Of a stretch of 64,000 bases of DNA, positions 22,626 through 36,565 are shown one piece after another (within the stretch, counting starts at the first letter, position 1; each line of letters starts with the position of its first letter). The notes under the pieces are model-generated. The model made no database searches. It was given only the letters and a program-made list of their open reading frames with translations, and was not told the DNA's origin. Origin of the DNA: Coffea arabica (taxonomy: Eukaryota > Streptophyta > Magnoliopsida > Gentianales > Rubiaceae). The position numbers were made by a program, and so were the translations under genes. Where the stretch lies: assembly GCF_036785885.1 (NCBI RefSeq), contig NC_092312.1:16386001-16450000 (forward strand), read 5' to 3'.

Positions 22626-23916
22626 CAATAAATACCTATTGTATTGGATGGATAATGTGTGATTTGAAAATTTCTAAAAGTATTTATCTTTTTATTTAGT
22701 TCATAATACAGGATAAAATGATTTATTTTTTAAATCACAAAAGTTACTCTAAAAGCACCAAATTTGAGCTTTTGCAAAAAGTGGTTTTAACATCTAGAAG
22801 TGTTTTTTAACTAAAAGCACCGCCGCAACTCCAAAACAATTCCAACTGCAGTTATTTCTTGTAATTTTGAGAACAGTTACACCAAGAAATACCCAAAGGC
22901 ACGCCGTGAATATTTTACTTGTATTCCTTAAATCTGTCTGGAACGTAATAACATAATATTCTCCGGGTGCAGCTTCTGCCTACACGATTACATATATTAC
23001 ATTTGTACTAGCAGTTGATATTAGTAGCATTAACGACTGGTAGCTAGTAATAATTAATTTGTCGGGAAATGGATTTAAAATACTAGACTGTGTATTATTG
23101 ATACAAATTCACCAACCTACTCCGCGCCCTAATTGCACTTGTACTTCACCTTCCATCTTGTTTTTCAATAAATCCATTCATAGATTGTAATTTAACCTAA
23201 ATTTCATGGCCACTTCGACTGTCAGTTACGGGTGATAGGTTTATTTATGCCCCAAGGGTCAAGCAAAAGCATGAGTGGCTTCGAAGGTCGATGCTACTAA
23301 CATAACATATAGTATTATTAATTAATTATTATTATTATTGACTTCAAAGGGCTTCCTACGGCTGTATAGATTATTTTATAGCAATCCAAGCAACTACCTC
23401 GAGTATTTCTTGTTATGATCACTCTTGTATTTTTTTTTTTAATTATGAATCAGACAATATATTTTTTGGGGGTGAATGTGTTTCATTGACTCTTGAATAT
23501 TTCAAATTATTTAATATTTTCCCTAAATTTTAGCACTTCCCATTTTGGGTATATATACATATATATGGCAAATACGCATGAAATTTTCTCCGGAAGGGTT
23601 TGATAGTTTAATTATTTTGTGAGGCATTTTAGGTCATTTAATCAACAAAAAATGAAAAGATTAAGCGGAGTGCCAAAATGATCGCCCTTGCCAACTTTTA
23701 GCTGTCTTTTTAAGAAACGAACTAAATAAAATCTCCCCACTTTTAACCGTTGATTTCGTAGGAAAAAAAAAAAAAGGAGAAAAGGGGCTTAGGTTCACGA
23801 TTAGAAGTTAAGGATTATTTCCTTTAACATAATATACTACTATCGCTTGCATTGACTTTTTTGGTTTTCCACTTGCAGTAAAAAGAACCGACATCTATAA
23901 GAAAACCGTGAAAAAT
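20804..23916. other. Intergenic with MITE-like and simple repeats
   Basis: No gene is supported. A frame of 130 codons on the minus strand (21863-22255) and one of 99 codons (21217-21516) have no recognisable motif. A (TA)n tract lies at about 22580-22621 inside an AT-rich repeat beginning near 22457 with ccgcgtttgg, probably another MITE. Confidence 0.5.
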
Positions 23917-24056
23917 TAGGGTTTGTTTGGATTGCAATTTTTCTTGAAAAATTATTACATTTTATGTGAACACATTTTTTAATATTATTTATATCAAATC
24001 GCTATAGTAATTTTTTTTACAAAAAGTTTCGAAAAATACAATCCAAACAAAACCTA
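23917..24056. mobile_element. Short MITE, GTTTGTTTGGATTG ends
   Basis: About 140 bp with inverted ends (gggtttgtttggattg and caatccaaacaaaacct). A relative without perfect ends follows at about 24170-24320. Confidence 0.65.
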
Positions 24057-24320
24057 ATTTTTGGATTCAGTTGGAGCACCATTTGTTTCTGCAATAACTT
24101 TTTTTTTTTAAAAAAAAAAAGAAAGAAAGAAGAAGTTAAATTAACCTAAATATTAAAGGAAAAAAACAATTTTTATTTGGATTGTAATTTTTCACTGCGT
24201 TTTCTATTGACACATTTTTCAATCACCTTTTTATCCCATATATATATATTAAATAACTATATAGTAATTTTTCTAAAAAAAAAAAAAGTCCAGAGAAAAA
24301 TGCAATTCAAACAAAGCTGA

Positions 24321-25078
24321 ACTCTACCTGTCAAAATAATTGGTTTCCTTTTTACTAGTTGAGTTGCAAGTGCAAACAGTAGAGTAAGTGTGTACGTTCC
24401 TCAATGCCTCGTTGAAAAGCCAAAGGGAAGAAAGGAAAAGAACCAACCAAAAGAATCCAAAATAAAAGATGCACATAATTGGATTGTGGCTATGCAGTAG
24501 TACATATTTGCGTTGATAATAATCTAATACATATTTTATTAGTTGTGCCACGAGCGGCTACCGGCCTCCTTCCTTTACATGGGTAATCATTACAGTGCTG
24601 AAGACCACCACATGATATGGGTAATCGAGAGCTTTTATATTTTATTAAAATGTTGATGCCATCTTCTAATAAAGTGTCTAATCATAGATCTGACACTCTC
24701 GGTTGGTTCATGTTACCGCCTCTTTCTTCCTCTCCCTCTTCCGTTTCTAGAGACATGGAAAAAGAGAAAAATAATGAAATGATGTATTATAAACGTTACA
24801 ACCAATTAGTATATGACTTAGTTAATTAAGCCTCAGTAGAAGACAGAAAATATATAATACTAGTAACAGCTAAGCAGCTAAGCAAACAGCTCCAAGAGAG
24901 AAAATTGAATTTGAATGTCATGGTTGAGTCGTAGACAGGTAGTAGTAATAGTTACTACCACTTAGTAAACTAGAATGCACATATCCATCAGCTGAATTCT
25001 CAGCCAGAAAATAAAAGAGGAGCTCTAATCACAACTGCAACATCATTGTGAATGAGTTTTAACTACTATAAAATATCA
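24321..25078. other. Intergenic, nothing recognised
   Basis: Only short frames without family resemblance. Confidence 0.5.
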
Positions 25079-25079
25079 G

Positions 25080-25255
25080 CTCCGTTTGGATTAGCTGTTT
25101 TTTATTATGTTTTTGAAAAGTTTTACCGTAGCAGTCTATAAAATTTTTTTAAAATTTTAATATGTTGTATGGATGAGATGTTTTTTGAGTTATTGTGTAT
25201 TATTGTAACATTGTATTTGAAAAACTTATTTTTAAAAAAAATGATCAATCCAAAT
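25080..25255. mobile_element. MITE, CTCCGTTTGGATTAG type, short form
   Basis: It begins ctccgtttggattagctgtttt and ends in inverted gatcaatccaaat, with the ttgtaacattgtatttgaaa phrase near the right end. The same ends and subterminal phrases frame the much longer purine/pyrimidine elements at 48.0-49.7 kb, so this is probably an internal-deletion form of that family. Confidence 0.6.
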
Positions 25256-28200
25256 ATTTTTTAATAAGTACTTAATGAACATTTATTAATACGCTCAAAA
25301 TTGAGCATACGATATAACTAAGGTTAAAAAAAAAAAAAAAGACTAGCACCACACCCCTCCAAAAATTATTATTAAAAAAAAAAACACTAGTGCCGTTGCT
25401 GTCCATTGTGGATGGTGCCTGTTGTTGCCACCTGAAGTAGAAGACTGTTCTTCTAGACTCCCAGAGTTAGTAGTACAGTGTTTGACTGCATTGTCACGTA
25501 TCTTTTGTCTGCACTCTCCAGGAAATTCCAATTTACTCATTTACTCCTCCAGGCAAATTACAAACTCTCCAATTTTTTCCTTTTCTCCCACCCAACCAAA
25601 CTGGACAGAGAGGCTACAATTGGAAAACTGCGGCCTATGACAGTCACTGAGTTGTACTTAATTTGTAAACTGGATATGCAATGCAGCTAATTAGTACATC
25701 CAACAGTATCGTCTTTGACAAAAAAAAAAAAAGTACATCCAACAATATCGTGTTTGACGGATCTGGGGCCCTGCGAGTTCCATTTTAATTACTCCATCTC
25801 CTCGGAGTAAAATAGTTATTTTAATTTTTGTTATACTATGTTAAAATTTAATTATACTGTATCTAAATTTTTGTTATATTATTATTATTTTTCAACACGG
25901 TTAATACTTTAATTGGACGATATATCCCAGTTTTGGTCAATACTTATTTTAACTTCATTCTCAAAAATATGGCGAGTACATAATTAGCATGAGTTTTCGT
26001 GGGTCCCACCTTAGATTGCTCGTTTGGACCGGTGTGTTCGGTGTTACTTCTACGTTCGTGTTAAATTAAGTGTGCGTGTGTTTCTTCTGTCTATAGAAAA
26101 AAACATAATTAGCATGAGTCAGCATGATTATTAGGTTCATGTCAAGCTTACTCGTCCCTGATCATCCTAATTTTTTTTTTTTAAAAAAAAAATTGGGCTT
26201 TCCATTTAAAACATTTTATCAGCGATTAGCGTGATACCTACTCCTTTTTTTTTTTTTTTTTTTATTCCTTCATTGTTTTATTCCGTGTAACTAATCCACA
26301 TGACGTGATGTTTTAAAAACGGCATTGTGTTGAACTGAAAATGTCAAGTGTGAATTAGCGTTGCGTGTAGGAGTGAATTCATCTTATCTCTTTCGGCAAG
26401 GCTAAAAAATTTGGTCGCCCCCTCAAATTATTAAGTTTGTCGGCTTTTAACTCTCCAACTATTAAGTGTATATTTTTTGCCCCTCGAACTACCAAAAAAG
26501 GTAAATTTTTCACTCCACTGACTAGAGATATCTTTAGAAACCTCTTTTGAAATTTGTGTTAACATCACTTGACAGTCAAGGTTTCAAGAATACTACTAAC
26601 ATCTCCTAAATGGCATTATCACATTCTGATTATTCGTTACGGGTTAAAGAAAGTAATTATCACAATCATTTCATCGCTCTCCTATAAAAAAAAAAGTGTA
26701 TCCGTTAATTAATGAGGGATTTAAAGAAAAACTTTGAGATGGCCCTCACAGTCTTGCACTAACACGTTTGTTTTGAGGAGCAATCGAAGACATCATAATC
26801 AATGTTGCAAAAGCAAAGTACAGAGAACTTGAGCAATCATTTCATATCTCGGACTTCTAGCACTCATTTTCCACTTTCTATTGGCAGGCTAATCTATAAA
26901 CAGAAAAATGATTATCCAGCGTTCGTTTAAGAATTGTATTTGACAAAAGCAGGTTTTGAGTTTTTATTCTGATAGCTGTTCTTGCATTTATGTTTAGGGT
27001 TAACGGCAATATGTACCTTAAATGACATCTCCATGATTCTGACTTTTGACCACTATTCTCTCCAAATTTTAACATGATGTAGTGGATTTTTAACCCAACC
27101 AAAAAAAAAAAAAAAGATATGTTTTGATTGCTATATGTGGAGATCACATTGCGAAATCAAATTCAATTGATAATTTAATTTATTGTGTTGCACTGGGAGA
27201 GTTGAAAAGTTCAAGGTTTGAGCTGATTTAATTGGACAATAAAGGACGCAAAGTGAGGGATTTGCATTTGGTAATTAACTTTACTTTTGTCTAAGTTGTT
27301 ATATTGCATTACGCATTAAATGACTTAAAAAAAATTAATAAAGTCACATTTGTAGACAAATTTTCTTTCTAAATATATAAAATAGAAATCAATATTATTA
27401 ATAAACTAATTGAAAACGTCTGGCAAGATTTGATTGACAAAAAAGTTGCGCTAATAACAGATAATACATACAACGCGTTTGAATTTAATTTCTTAATAGT
27501 AGAAGGAACGAAAGAGGGATTAAATTTCGTTCCTTAAGATCAACCGTCTCCAACCTCCGCCATACTCGATTTTGTCTGAATTCAATACTTTCCACCTAAC
27601 AAACTATAATTTTTTCAATGAAAAAACGGAATTTGGTTATATTTGGTCCGCAGAGGAGGCGGTAATATAAGTAACCAAGTATAGAATTGCTTTAAAGATT
27701 CATTTACAGTAATTCTTCTCCCACCCCCCCCCCCCCCCCCTTTTCTCATTAAGATGCTGTAAATGACGAGAAGAAGATTAATGTGAATTGCTTTCCAGCT
27801 ACGAGACATGTAATGTAATTTATGGAGACTCTTTTCTCTTTATTATCCAGCTCAGCAGCAGCCTAGCAGACGCTCGCTCACAAAATCACATCTCACACCT
27901 CCACTCCTTTCTAAATCATGGAATAAATTTATACAACAACACACGTAAAAAAAAAACAAATTTATACTGCTGTAATAAATTCAACTGCGTCACACCTCTA
28001 ATATAAATTAAGATTCACAATATTAAATTAAAACCCTTAAAAAATCTCGTACCAACTTAAGTGTCTCCTCAATCTGTCCCACCATCAAGAGAAATAAATC
28101 TCAAGAAAATCACATCTACTGCTATTAATATTCGCAGATTTGAGAGTGAGAAAAGTAGTGGCACTATGAAATATGAATGAATGATTTCTACAATTATTTT

Positions 28201-28854
28201 GTGTCCTATTCTATTAGCATAATGCTAGCGACTTTATACGGTAGTAGTTTGAGCTTAGCTGGATGAAGCGGAATTTCCGGCCGGTCAAACCCCCAAGCCC
28301 CAGTCCCAACTCCCAATCGGAGTTGAGTGGTGAGAACCGGAACCGAACGTATCCTTGAGCCATACCGATACGTACAGGTCCGCCGGCCGAACCACGGCTC
28401 GTGCACTCCCGCCTTAACCCCAACAAAAAAAAAGGCCGCTTTCTTGAAGTCGTACACGGGCAAAAGCAGTGGGAAATTAAAAGCCAAAGAAAAATGATAG
28501 TAACAAAAAATACTTACGTACTTGCTGCAGTTCGGATTGCTATTTTTTTCTAAAAAAATATATTATAATAATGTGATGTATGAAAAATAAAAATTTAATT
28601 TAGAAACGTATTCACAAAAAATGAAATTTTTTTTTTGAAAAAAATAGAAATCCGAACATGGATGTTGGCGGGATTTTATGTCTTTCCCACGTGTTTTTCC
28701 TTTGCATTAAATTTTCTTCATAAAGCGGAAACAAATTTTGAAACCATTCTCCACCCATGTTCTACTACTATTATTTATTCAATAACAAAAGAGGTAGGGT
28801 TAAACCATAATGAGTTAGTCATACGACGAGTAAAATATAAAAGATAATGAGCTC
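25256..28854. other. Intergenic, simple repeats, no gene supported
   Basis: AT-rich with homopolymers, including 17 consecutive C's at 27724-27740. A GC-rich islet at about 28258-28440 stands out but encodes nothing I recognise. Confidence 0.5.
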
Positions 28855-29025
28855 GGGTCTGTTTGGATTGTGAATTATTAGAGATATTTTTACTGTAGCA
28901 TTTTTTGTGATGTGATGTATGTGAGATAAAAAGGTAATTGGGAAGGTAAAAAGATGTATTGAAAATTGTAATGATGATGTAAGTAAATAAATTTTGAGAA
29001 ATAAAGCCCAATCCAAACAAAGCCC
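28855..29025. mobile_element. MITE, GGGTCTGTTTGGATTG ends
   Basis: About 170 bp between gggtctgtttggattg and inverted caatccaaacaaagccc, with a tgtgatgtatgtgagataaaaaggtaa-like core shared with other elements here. A decayed relative abuts it at about 29030-29155. Confidence 0.7.
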
Positions 29026-29773
29026 TCGTCTAGATTGTTATTTTCTAAAATTTTTGTAATTGTAATGATGTGATGTATGTAAGATAAAAATAATTAAAAA
29101 TATATTTATAAAAAACGTAAAAATTTTTTTGGAGGAAAATGAAAATCCAAGCAATAAGTTAGGGGTATTGAATTTAACCCCTTTTACTCATCACTTATCT
29201 CTATGCGCACAAATTGCTACTTGAGTATTAGTAGATTTTATCATTTACAGCGTATGCATATGAAATAGCCTTTGAGACTCACGCGCATACATGGCCAGTT
29301 CAGTTCAGACTGATTACCCTTTTTCTAATAGTCAAGTTAGCAAATTTGAAACAATATGCTCCTATCTGTGATTTTCCAGAGAGGAGAGGAGAGCAGAGCG
29401 GAGCAGAGATAAATATTGCTGCTGTTGTTGAGCATCATCTACAATAGCCTTGACCCAGACCAACCCACCCTTTTACTTTCTCTCTCTGTCTTGTGTCTAC
29501 TACTCAAATGATTCACTCTTTCTTGCTCTTAAACACTCCCTTATTTTTTTACTAATTGATAATCATTTCTCTCTCCTTTTGTCAACCGAAGAAACTGAAA
29601 GAAAACAAAGAAAGAGTAATAGTAGGTGTGCAGAAAGAAAAAAGAGAGAGAAAGAAGTAAAAGGGTACATAGAAAAAAAAAAAAAAAGATTTCAAGAAAA
29701 ACCCAGAAAAAGATAGAATATTTTCAAGAATCAAATCAAGGTTTCTGATTCATTCAACCTTAGAATTCATAAA

Positions 29774-29898
29774 GGTAAGCCCTTTTGAGCTTTTCTTCCT
29801 TTCTTGCAAGAAACAAAAAAGCAAATGTATATTCTGCTGCTGCTGTTTATCAAGAATCCCTAAATTTCTTGAATAAATAGACACTTATACTTTTGTAG
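29774..29898 (+). other. Possible 5'-leader intron of the LRR kinase gene
   Basis: A good donor (AAAG|GTAAGC after 29774) and a pyrimidine-rich acceptor (TTTTGTAG ending 29898) lie in the leader upstream of the ATG at 29985. The leader is C/T- and GA-rich with no long frame. Splicing here is inferred from motifs only. Confidence 0.3.
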
Positions 29899-29984
29899 TT
29901 ACTGGAAATATACAGTCAGGGGTATAGCATATATGGTTTTGATGAATGTGAGGATTTTTGGAGTTCAATGAAGGTTAAGCGGCG

Positions 29985-32900
29985 ATGGTGGATCGGCGGA
30001 GCAAAGTGGCTTTGGTCTGTTTTGTGGTTTTGTCCTTATTGTTTAACTTTACATTAGAACAGCAGCAGCAATTGCTGAGTTCTCGACTTGAGAGATTGGC
30101 TTTACTTAAATTGAGATCTTCATTGGGTTTGAGAGCTAGAGAATGGCCTATAAAGTCTGACCCTTGTTCACGTTGGGCTGGTATTCAATGCCAGAATGGA
30201 CGTGTTACTAGGATCAATATCTCTGGTTTTAAGCGTACTCGTATTGGAAGTCAAAACCCTCAATTTTCAGTTGATGCCCTCCGGAACTTCACCTTTTTGG
30301 CTTCCTTTAATGCGTCCAATTTCGCGCTTCCAGGCGCAATTCCTCAATGGTTTGGTTTCGCACTTGCCTCTCTACAAGTGCTTGATCTTAGGTCTTGCTC
30401 AATTGGTGGTTCTATTCCTGCAAGTTTTGGCAATTTGAGTAGCTTAACTAGCTTGTATTTATCTGGAAATACTATTACAGGGGTAGTTCCATCAACTTTG
30501 GGTAATTTGTTACGCCTTGAGGTTCTTGATCTTTCGCAAAATTCTCTAACTGGCATCATTCCTCCGACTTTTTCTGGTCTAAGAAATCTTACTTTGCTTG
30601 ATATGTCATCAAATTACTTAACTGGGGGCATCCCTCCTGGTATTGGAAGTTTAGCTAGGTTGAAGTTCGTGAATTTTTCTGGGAATAGTTTGTCTTCTTC
30701 GATACCCGCCCAACTCGGTGATCTTTCCGGTCTGGTTGACCTTGATCTTGGATCCAACTCTTTAGTGGGGCCCGTGCCTTCAGACTTGAGAGGTTTAAGG
30801 AATTTGCAGAGACTTGATATTGGGAATAATTTCCTCTCAGGATCGTTGCCTGGGAATCTGTTTCCTGCTTTGAATCAGTTGCAGTATCTGGTGTTGAGTC
30901 ATAATGGCTTTACTGGTGGTCTTCCTGACGCACTGTGGACAATGTCTCGCTTGCAAGTTTTCGATGCCTCCAGAAATAACTTTACTGGTACACTGCCCAA
31001 TCTTAATTCAAGTGTTAACGGCACAACTGCAGTGTTTAACTTATCTCAGAATCTGTTTTATGGAGGTCTCGGTTCTGTGATTAGGAGGTTTGCTTTTACT
31101 GATCTTTCTGGTAATTATTTCCAAGGTACGCCTCCAGATTATGCCAGAAGCAAAGTGTCTCTTGGCAAAAATTGCCTCCAACAACTGTCAAATCAAAGGA
31201 CTGCACAAGAATGCGAATCATTTTATGCAGAGAGGGGTCTAATATTTGATAACTTTGGACTGCCAAATTCAACTCAAACTCCTACTCAATCACGCAAGAA
31301 GAGTCACAGAACTGTTATCATATTTGCTGCAGTTTTGGGAGGAGCCGCACTTATTGTGCTCTTGGTGATTTTGCTTATACTTTTGATTGTTTGCGGTCGC
31401 AGGAGGGATGCAACGAATCAAAGAGGCACTGGTGTTGGCCCTGTTCCTGCAGGTGCAAGCCCTCCATCTCCAGGAATGTCTTTAAACTTTACCAGCTTGG
31501 GAGATGCATTTACATATCAGCAGATTCTCCATGCCACAGGTGAGTTTGGTGATGAGAATCTCATCAAACATGGCCATTCTGGTGATATTTTCCGGGGTAT
31601 TCTTGAAGGGGGAATTCCAGTGGTAATTAAAAGATTTGATTTGCGCTCAGTCAAGAAAGAAGCATGCATGTTGGAGCTAGACTTTTTCAGCAAGGTTTCT
31701 CATCCCAGGTTGGTCCCTCTCTTGGGACATTGCTTAGAGAATGAGAATGAAAAGTTTCTAGTTTACAAATATATGCCAAATGGAGACTTGTCCAGTTCTT
31801 TATTCAGGAAAACCAATTCAGACGATGACAGTTTACAATCTCTTGATTGGATAACTAGACTGAAAATTGCTATAGGAGCTGCGGAGGGCCTTTCTTTTTT
31901 GCATCATGAATGCTCCCCACCCTTTGTTCATAGGTACTTCCACATTTGCTTATCATTCTATTTCCTATTTCCTTTTGTTGCCATCATTATATGATTTGGT
32001 GACTTTCTAACACTTATCTTTTTTGGGCATGAAGCTGTTTGATTATGCTAGCATAATGATCTTCCCATATCAGATTAAGAAACTGACATCAAAGTGTCTG
32101 CCTTAGACGGCAATAGTTTTACATATTTAGACATCCATGCATCTAGTACGTCTCATGCATTGTCATTACATCTAGCCATTGAATTCACTTGTCACTTGTA
32201 GCTTGATGTGTTCAATATACGGAAGATGTTATACATGTGGCAATTTCTATACCCATGGTATACGGTTCAAGGTTTCAGTTAAGCAACTCAGAGGAGGAGT
32301 CATAAAAAGGTCAAAAGGAAAGACTTTAAGTTTACTCCTATATGCTGGTCCCGCCGTAGTCTAGTGGCTGGTTGGTTGATTTCTACCTTTGCTCTGTAAA
32401 GCTTCAGTCTTTTCTTTTGCTTCTTTGTGCCCAAAAAGATTATCCTTAGGGATCATGCTACCACATCTCCTAGGTTTTTCCAAACTTTTTGCAATTTAGT
32501 TGCACATGTTTCCGTCACTTAGCGTGCCTTTATTAGTCAATGAGTACATTCAATTCCTTGCTATTCTTGTTTGCTTTTTACAAACTACAATACAAAATAC
32601 CAATTTTTTTCATAATCTCTTCTTCCTGTGTTTCTTGTAACCTTTGCAGAACTGGTTGTATTTTCTTTGGTTCTTCAAAAGTAAGCACAGGCTAAGACCC
32701 GTCTCTAATATGGTTTTGTTTGTAATAATGAACTTCAGTCATGCTTTGAAGGACGTAGAACAAAAAGGCGACTTCAATGTTAATGGTCACAATAGATAAA
32801 TATAAATAGAAACGATGTTTCACTAAAATTTTCTTTACATAAGATACGTTTTTAAACTTAAAAAGTTTGAAATGAAATTACCAGTATTTTTAAGCAATTT

Positions 32901-35900
32901 ATTACCCCCTGTTAGGAAAAGACTGCTATAGCATTTCCCAAGTGACTCTTTTTATACTTAAGAACTTGTAGGAGTATAAAAGTCTAGAACCCTTTTGTTT
33001 TGAACGAAGTTTATTGCTGCTTCTTGGGAAAGGAGACTGTTAATGTGTGTCTTTGTAGAACTGGCTTAAGCAATTTTGGAATTTACTAGCAAACTTTTTC
33101 TAGAAGACACAGAAAACCTTTTCAAAATTACTTTTTAACTTTTAAGGGAGTGGGAGTTGGGGAAGATCGAGGCATGGAATTCGGCAAAGACAAATATACT
33201 GCTTATGGAGTTATGGTGTTCAACCTAAACTTCATGGACAATTAATCTAGCATTGTGTCAATATGAAAACTCCTTTCCGAGCATAACTGTTCCTTAGATT
33301 ATGTTTCACTAAGAAATTCTTATTACTTAGTCAACTTTATGTTCTTAATTAGCTTATCCATTTCTAAGTTGCCTCATCTTGTGTAATTAATCCTTATCTA
33401 GAGACCTTAATGATATGATTGTCATGAACCCTGCTGGAGCTTCCATTGCCACTGCATACATGCATAAAACGTCCATATTTAAACAAAGCATATCTTTGTA
33501 ACTTCAATAGTTTTAAGAGGCTGATTCTACATTGAAGTTGAGTTAGCATTTCCAAAACAAGCCCCTCAAGAAATACTTTATCTGATAATGCACGTATTTT
33601 GTAGCTAAATACAGCCTGTGATAAGGGAATTAGTTTTCCACCCAAAAAACTAGATGCTGAAAGGGTTGAGTCATTAATTTCTTCTCTTGGGTGCATCCAG
33701 ACTCCCAGTTTTCATAGTCATGAACTTTAATATGCTCCTATCTTGCCTGCCACTATTACCTAGATTACAATGCTCAACAGATATCTGATGCATTCAATCT
33801 TTTAACTCTCACTAATCAATAATTATATTCATTAACCGTATCTAACTTGACTAAATTTTGTTCCTCAACATTCTATATCTTCTCCATTTCATGTGCTTTA
33901 CATTGTGTAATATAGAGCAATGGTTGAAATTTGCTGCAGGCACAGTATGCTCCTAGCTTACCCTATTGATGATTTTCGGATGTGTTGAGTTAATGAAAAA
34001 CACATGCAAGGGGTTAGAACAACCGTAAGCACCTTATTATAGCCCAGGTGCCCAAACTGGCACACGAAAATTTTGAAAAAGTAAACGAAAATGAAAATTA
34101 CATAAGAGGCTGAATTGGTGTTGCAAGATGTAATGTAGTTACTGTTCAGTATTTCAAAGCCTTTTTGAGTTTGCTTTGTGACTGCATGGGACAATGTATG
34201 TGGTGAGTTCAGCTTGTAATAACTTGGATAAATAAAAGAGAAACCTGATGAGTATTAGTTTGCATTCTACATGATTTTTGCATTTCCAAACTGATGACTT
34301 GGTTGCATTTTGACTTTAGGTATTTGTAAGGTTTTCTGGGTGGATGTTTCTGATTACTCTCTGAAGGTTTCTGCTTATGTGTGGTGGTAGACAATATATA
34401 TTTGGTGCATGCTAAAATGCATGTTCAATAAGTTATGATCCTCAATTCCCTAACTCCTCCCAATATAGGTGTCAAAAGTAACTTATTTTCGCTCTACTTT
34501 ATGGCTTAAAGTCAAGAAGTTTTGTTTTTCCATTTAGTTTGGGTAAGACAAACTTGCTGCGCGTCTCAGAGTAAGGTGTGCTTAATATCATTGTTGGTGC
34601 ATTGCATAAACTCTCTACTTTCCTTAGTTTCCTATTTCGTCTGATTATACAAATAGATTTGTAATGATCCTCTTTTCTTTTTGACATTGTCCCTGAAGAG
34701 ATATACAAGCAAGCAGCATTCTTCTTGATGATAAATTTGAAGTGCGGTTAGGGAGCTTAAGTCAGGTCTGTGCTCAAGAAGGGGACAATCATCAAAATAG
34801 AATCACCCGGTTGCTGCGGTTGCCACAGTAAGTGATCCTTGATATTTGCTGCTTCGTGCAAGTCCAAACTCCATTTTTGGATGTATGGCACAAGGCCCAT
34901 GCATAGAAAAAGCTTTATCTGAAGCGTTTGGGATCTACCCTTCTACTGGGAAATTACTTTATGTTCTTTCCAACTGGGTTGAAGATGTCGCTATTTGTTA
35001 CTTTTATACTTTTATATACTTGCATGCCTATCTTAAGGAATACATGCACTTGGGCCTCTTCCAAACTTGATTTGAAGGGTCCTAGCTATGCCAGAGTAAT
35101 TTTCTTTAAATAGAATGTAACTTGAGTCCCTCAAAAATCAAAATATGCGCTGTCATGCTCCTCTTCCTGAAAAATATTTTGGTTGTAGTGGAATTGAGGT
35201 CATTAGTTGTTTAATCATTGGTGTTGAGTTAAATATCTTTGTTGTTGGGGAAGTATTTGAGTATAGATTGCGCAAAAAAAGAGCATTTCAGTATATATGT
35301 CATTTGTAATTCCTTGTGATCTTTTAAAAATTGATGGCAAGTAAGACCTTGCCTGTCTTGACCATCAAAGTACCTTCAAAGTTTTGGAACTGGGTTCCAA
35401 ATGGAATTGACTACCCTTTTGATTCAGTTCATTGATTGCCAATTTCATTTACTACATTGAATTGCTCAACATGTGCAGCAGTCATTTTAGTTCTTGTGAT
35501 TTGTTGTGGGCTTTTTGCACTATAATCTTATTTTACTTAATGTATACCTGACATAGTAAATTTCTTTCTTATGTGCAGGACATCAGAACAAGGCACCTCT
35601 GGTAAGCAAAATTTACCTTGATGTAGTTCTGTTGGTCATTATGCAAGTCCTTTGTCCTTGTTGAGTTTTCTGTTCACTTGCCAATTTCAAATGCAAGTAG
35701 CTTGAGTCAACTACTGGTCTTTATCTGATATTGAGAGATTTAAGACCCTGAGTTTGTTGGTTTTTCTGGTTTCTGGTGACATTCAGCTTGCTTTTCTCAT
35801 CTTTAATTTGCCGTGTTTACTGGATAAACGAAATTTTCCTCATTTGCTTTCTCAAGATATTCATTTTCCTCATTCTTCAAGATTATGCCTTTACTTTCTC

Positions 35901-36565
35901 TTTTCCAAATACCTTACCCAGAATTTATTTCTGTCTCGAAATGTCTAGGTACCCCCAATGCTACATGTGCCTATGATGTTTATTGCTTTGGGAAGGTCTT
36001 GCTTGAGCTTGTAACAGGCAAGCTAGGTATCAGTGCATCTGGTGATGCTGGGATGAAGGACTGGCTGGAGCAGACGCTACCCTACATCAGTATATATGAA
36101 AAAGAACTGGTGACAAATATTGTTGACCCATCGTTGATAATAGACGAAGATCTATTAGAGGAAGTATGGGCCATGGCTGTTGTTGCCAAGTCTTGCCTGA
36201 ACCCCAAGCCCTCGAGACGGCCCCTGATGAGATATATTCTTAAAGCTCTGGAAAATCCTCTGAAAGTGGTTAGGGAAGAGCACACTAGCTCAGCAAGGCT
36301 TAGAACAACTTCCTCGAGAAGCTCATGGAATGCTGCTCTATTTGGTAGCTGGCGGCATAGCTCTTCAGATGTGGCAGCTATACCAGTGGCACCGGCTAAC
36401 AAAATGGAAGGTGGGAGTAGCTTTAAACAGTCGGGTACAACTGGTTCTCAGGGAAGTGGTCATAATGGCGAAGGAGGCCATTCATCCTCAACTAGGAGGC
36501 AGTCCAGGGAGATTTTTCCTGAACCGATGAATGTCCAAGATGTAGAAAGGCCAAATGAGGATTAG
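29985..36565 (+). CDS. LRR receptor-like (pseudo)kinase, At2g16250 type
   Basis: Predicted 905-residue protein from four exons: 29985-31933, 34699-34827, 35579-35601 and 35949-36565, all with GT-AG junctions in phase. In order it has a signal peptide (about 1-25), an N-terminal cap with a DPCSRWAGI motif, about eight to nine leucine-rich repeats (about 100-390), a membrane span (about 443-470) and a kinase-like domain (from about 508). It strongly resembles Arabidopsis At2g16250 in length, domain order and serine-rich tail (SRSSWNAALFGSW). The ATP-site lysine (VVIK) and HRD (649-651) are present. The glycine loop is degenerate (HGHSGDIF), the catalytic-loop Asn is Ser (DIQASS) and the DFG region reads LGS, so it is probably a plasma-membrane pseudokinase. 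Intron 1 is 2765 bp. Confidence 0.93.
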
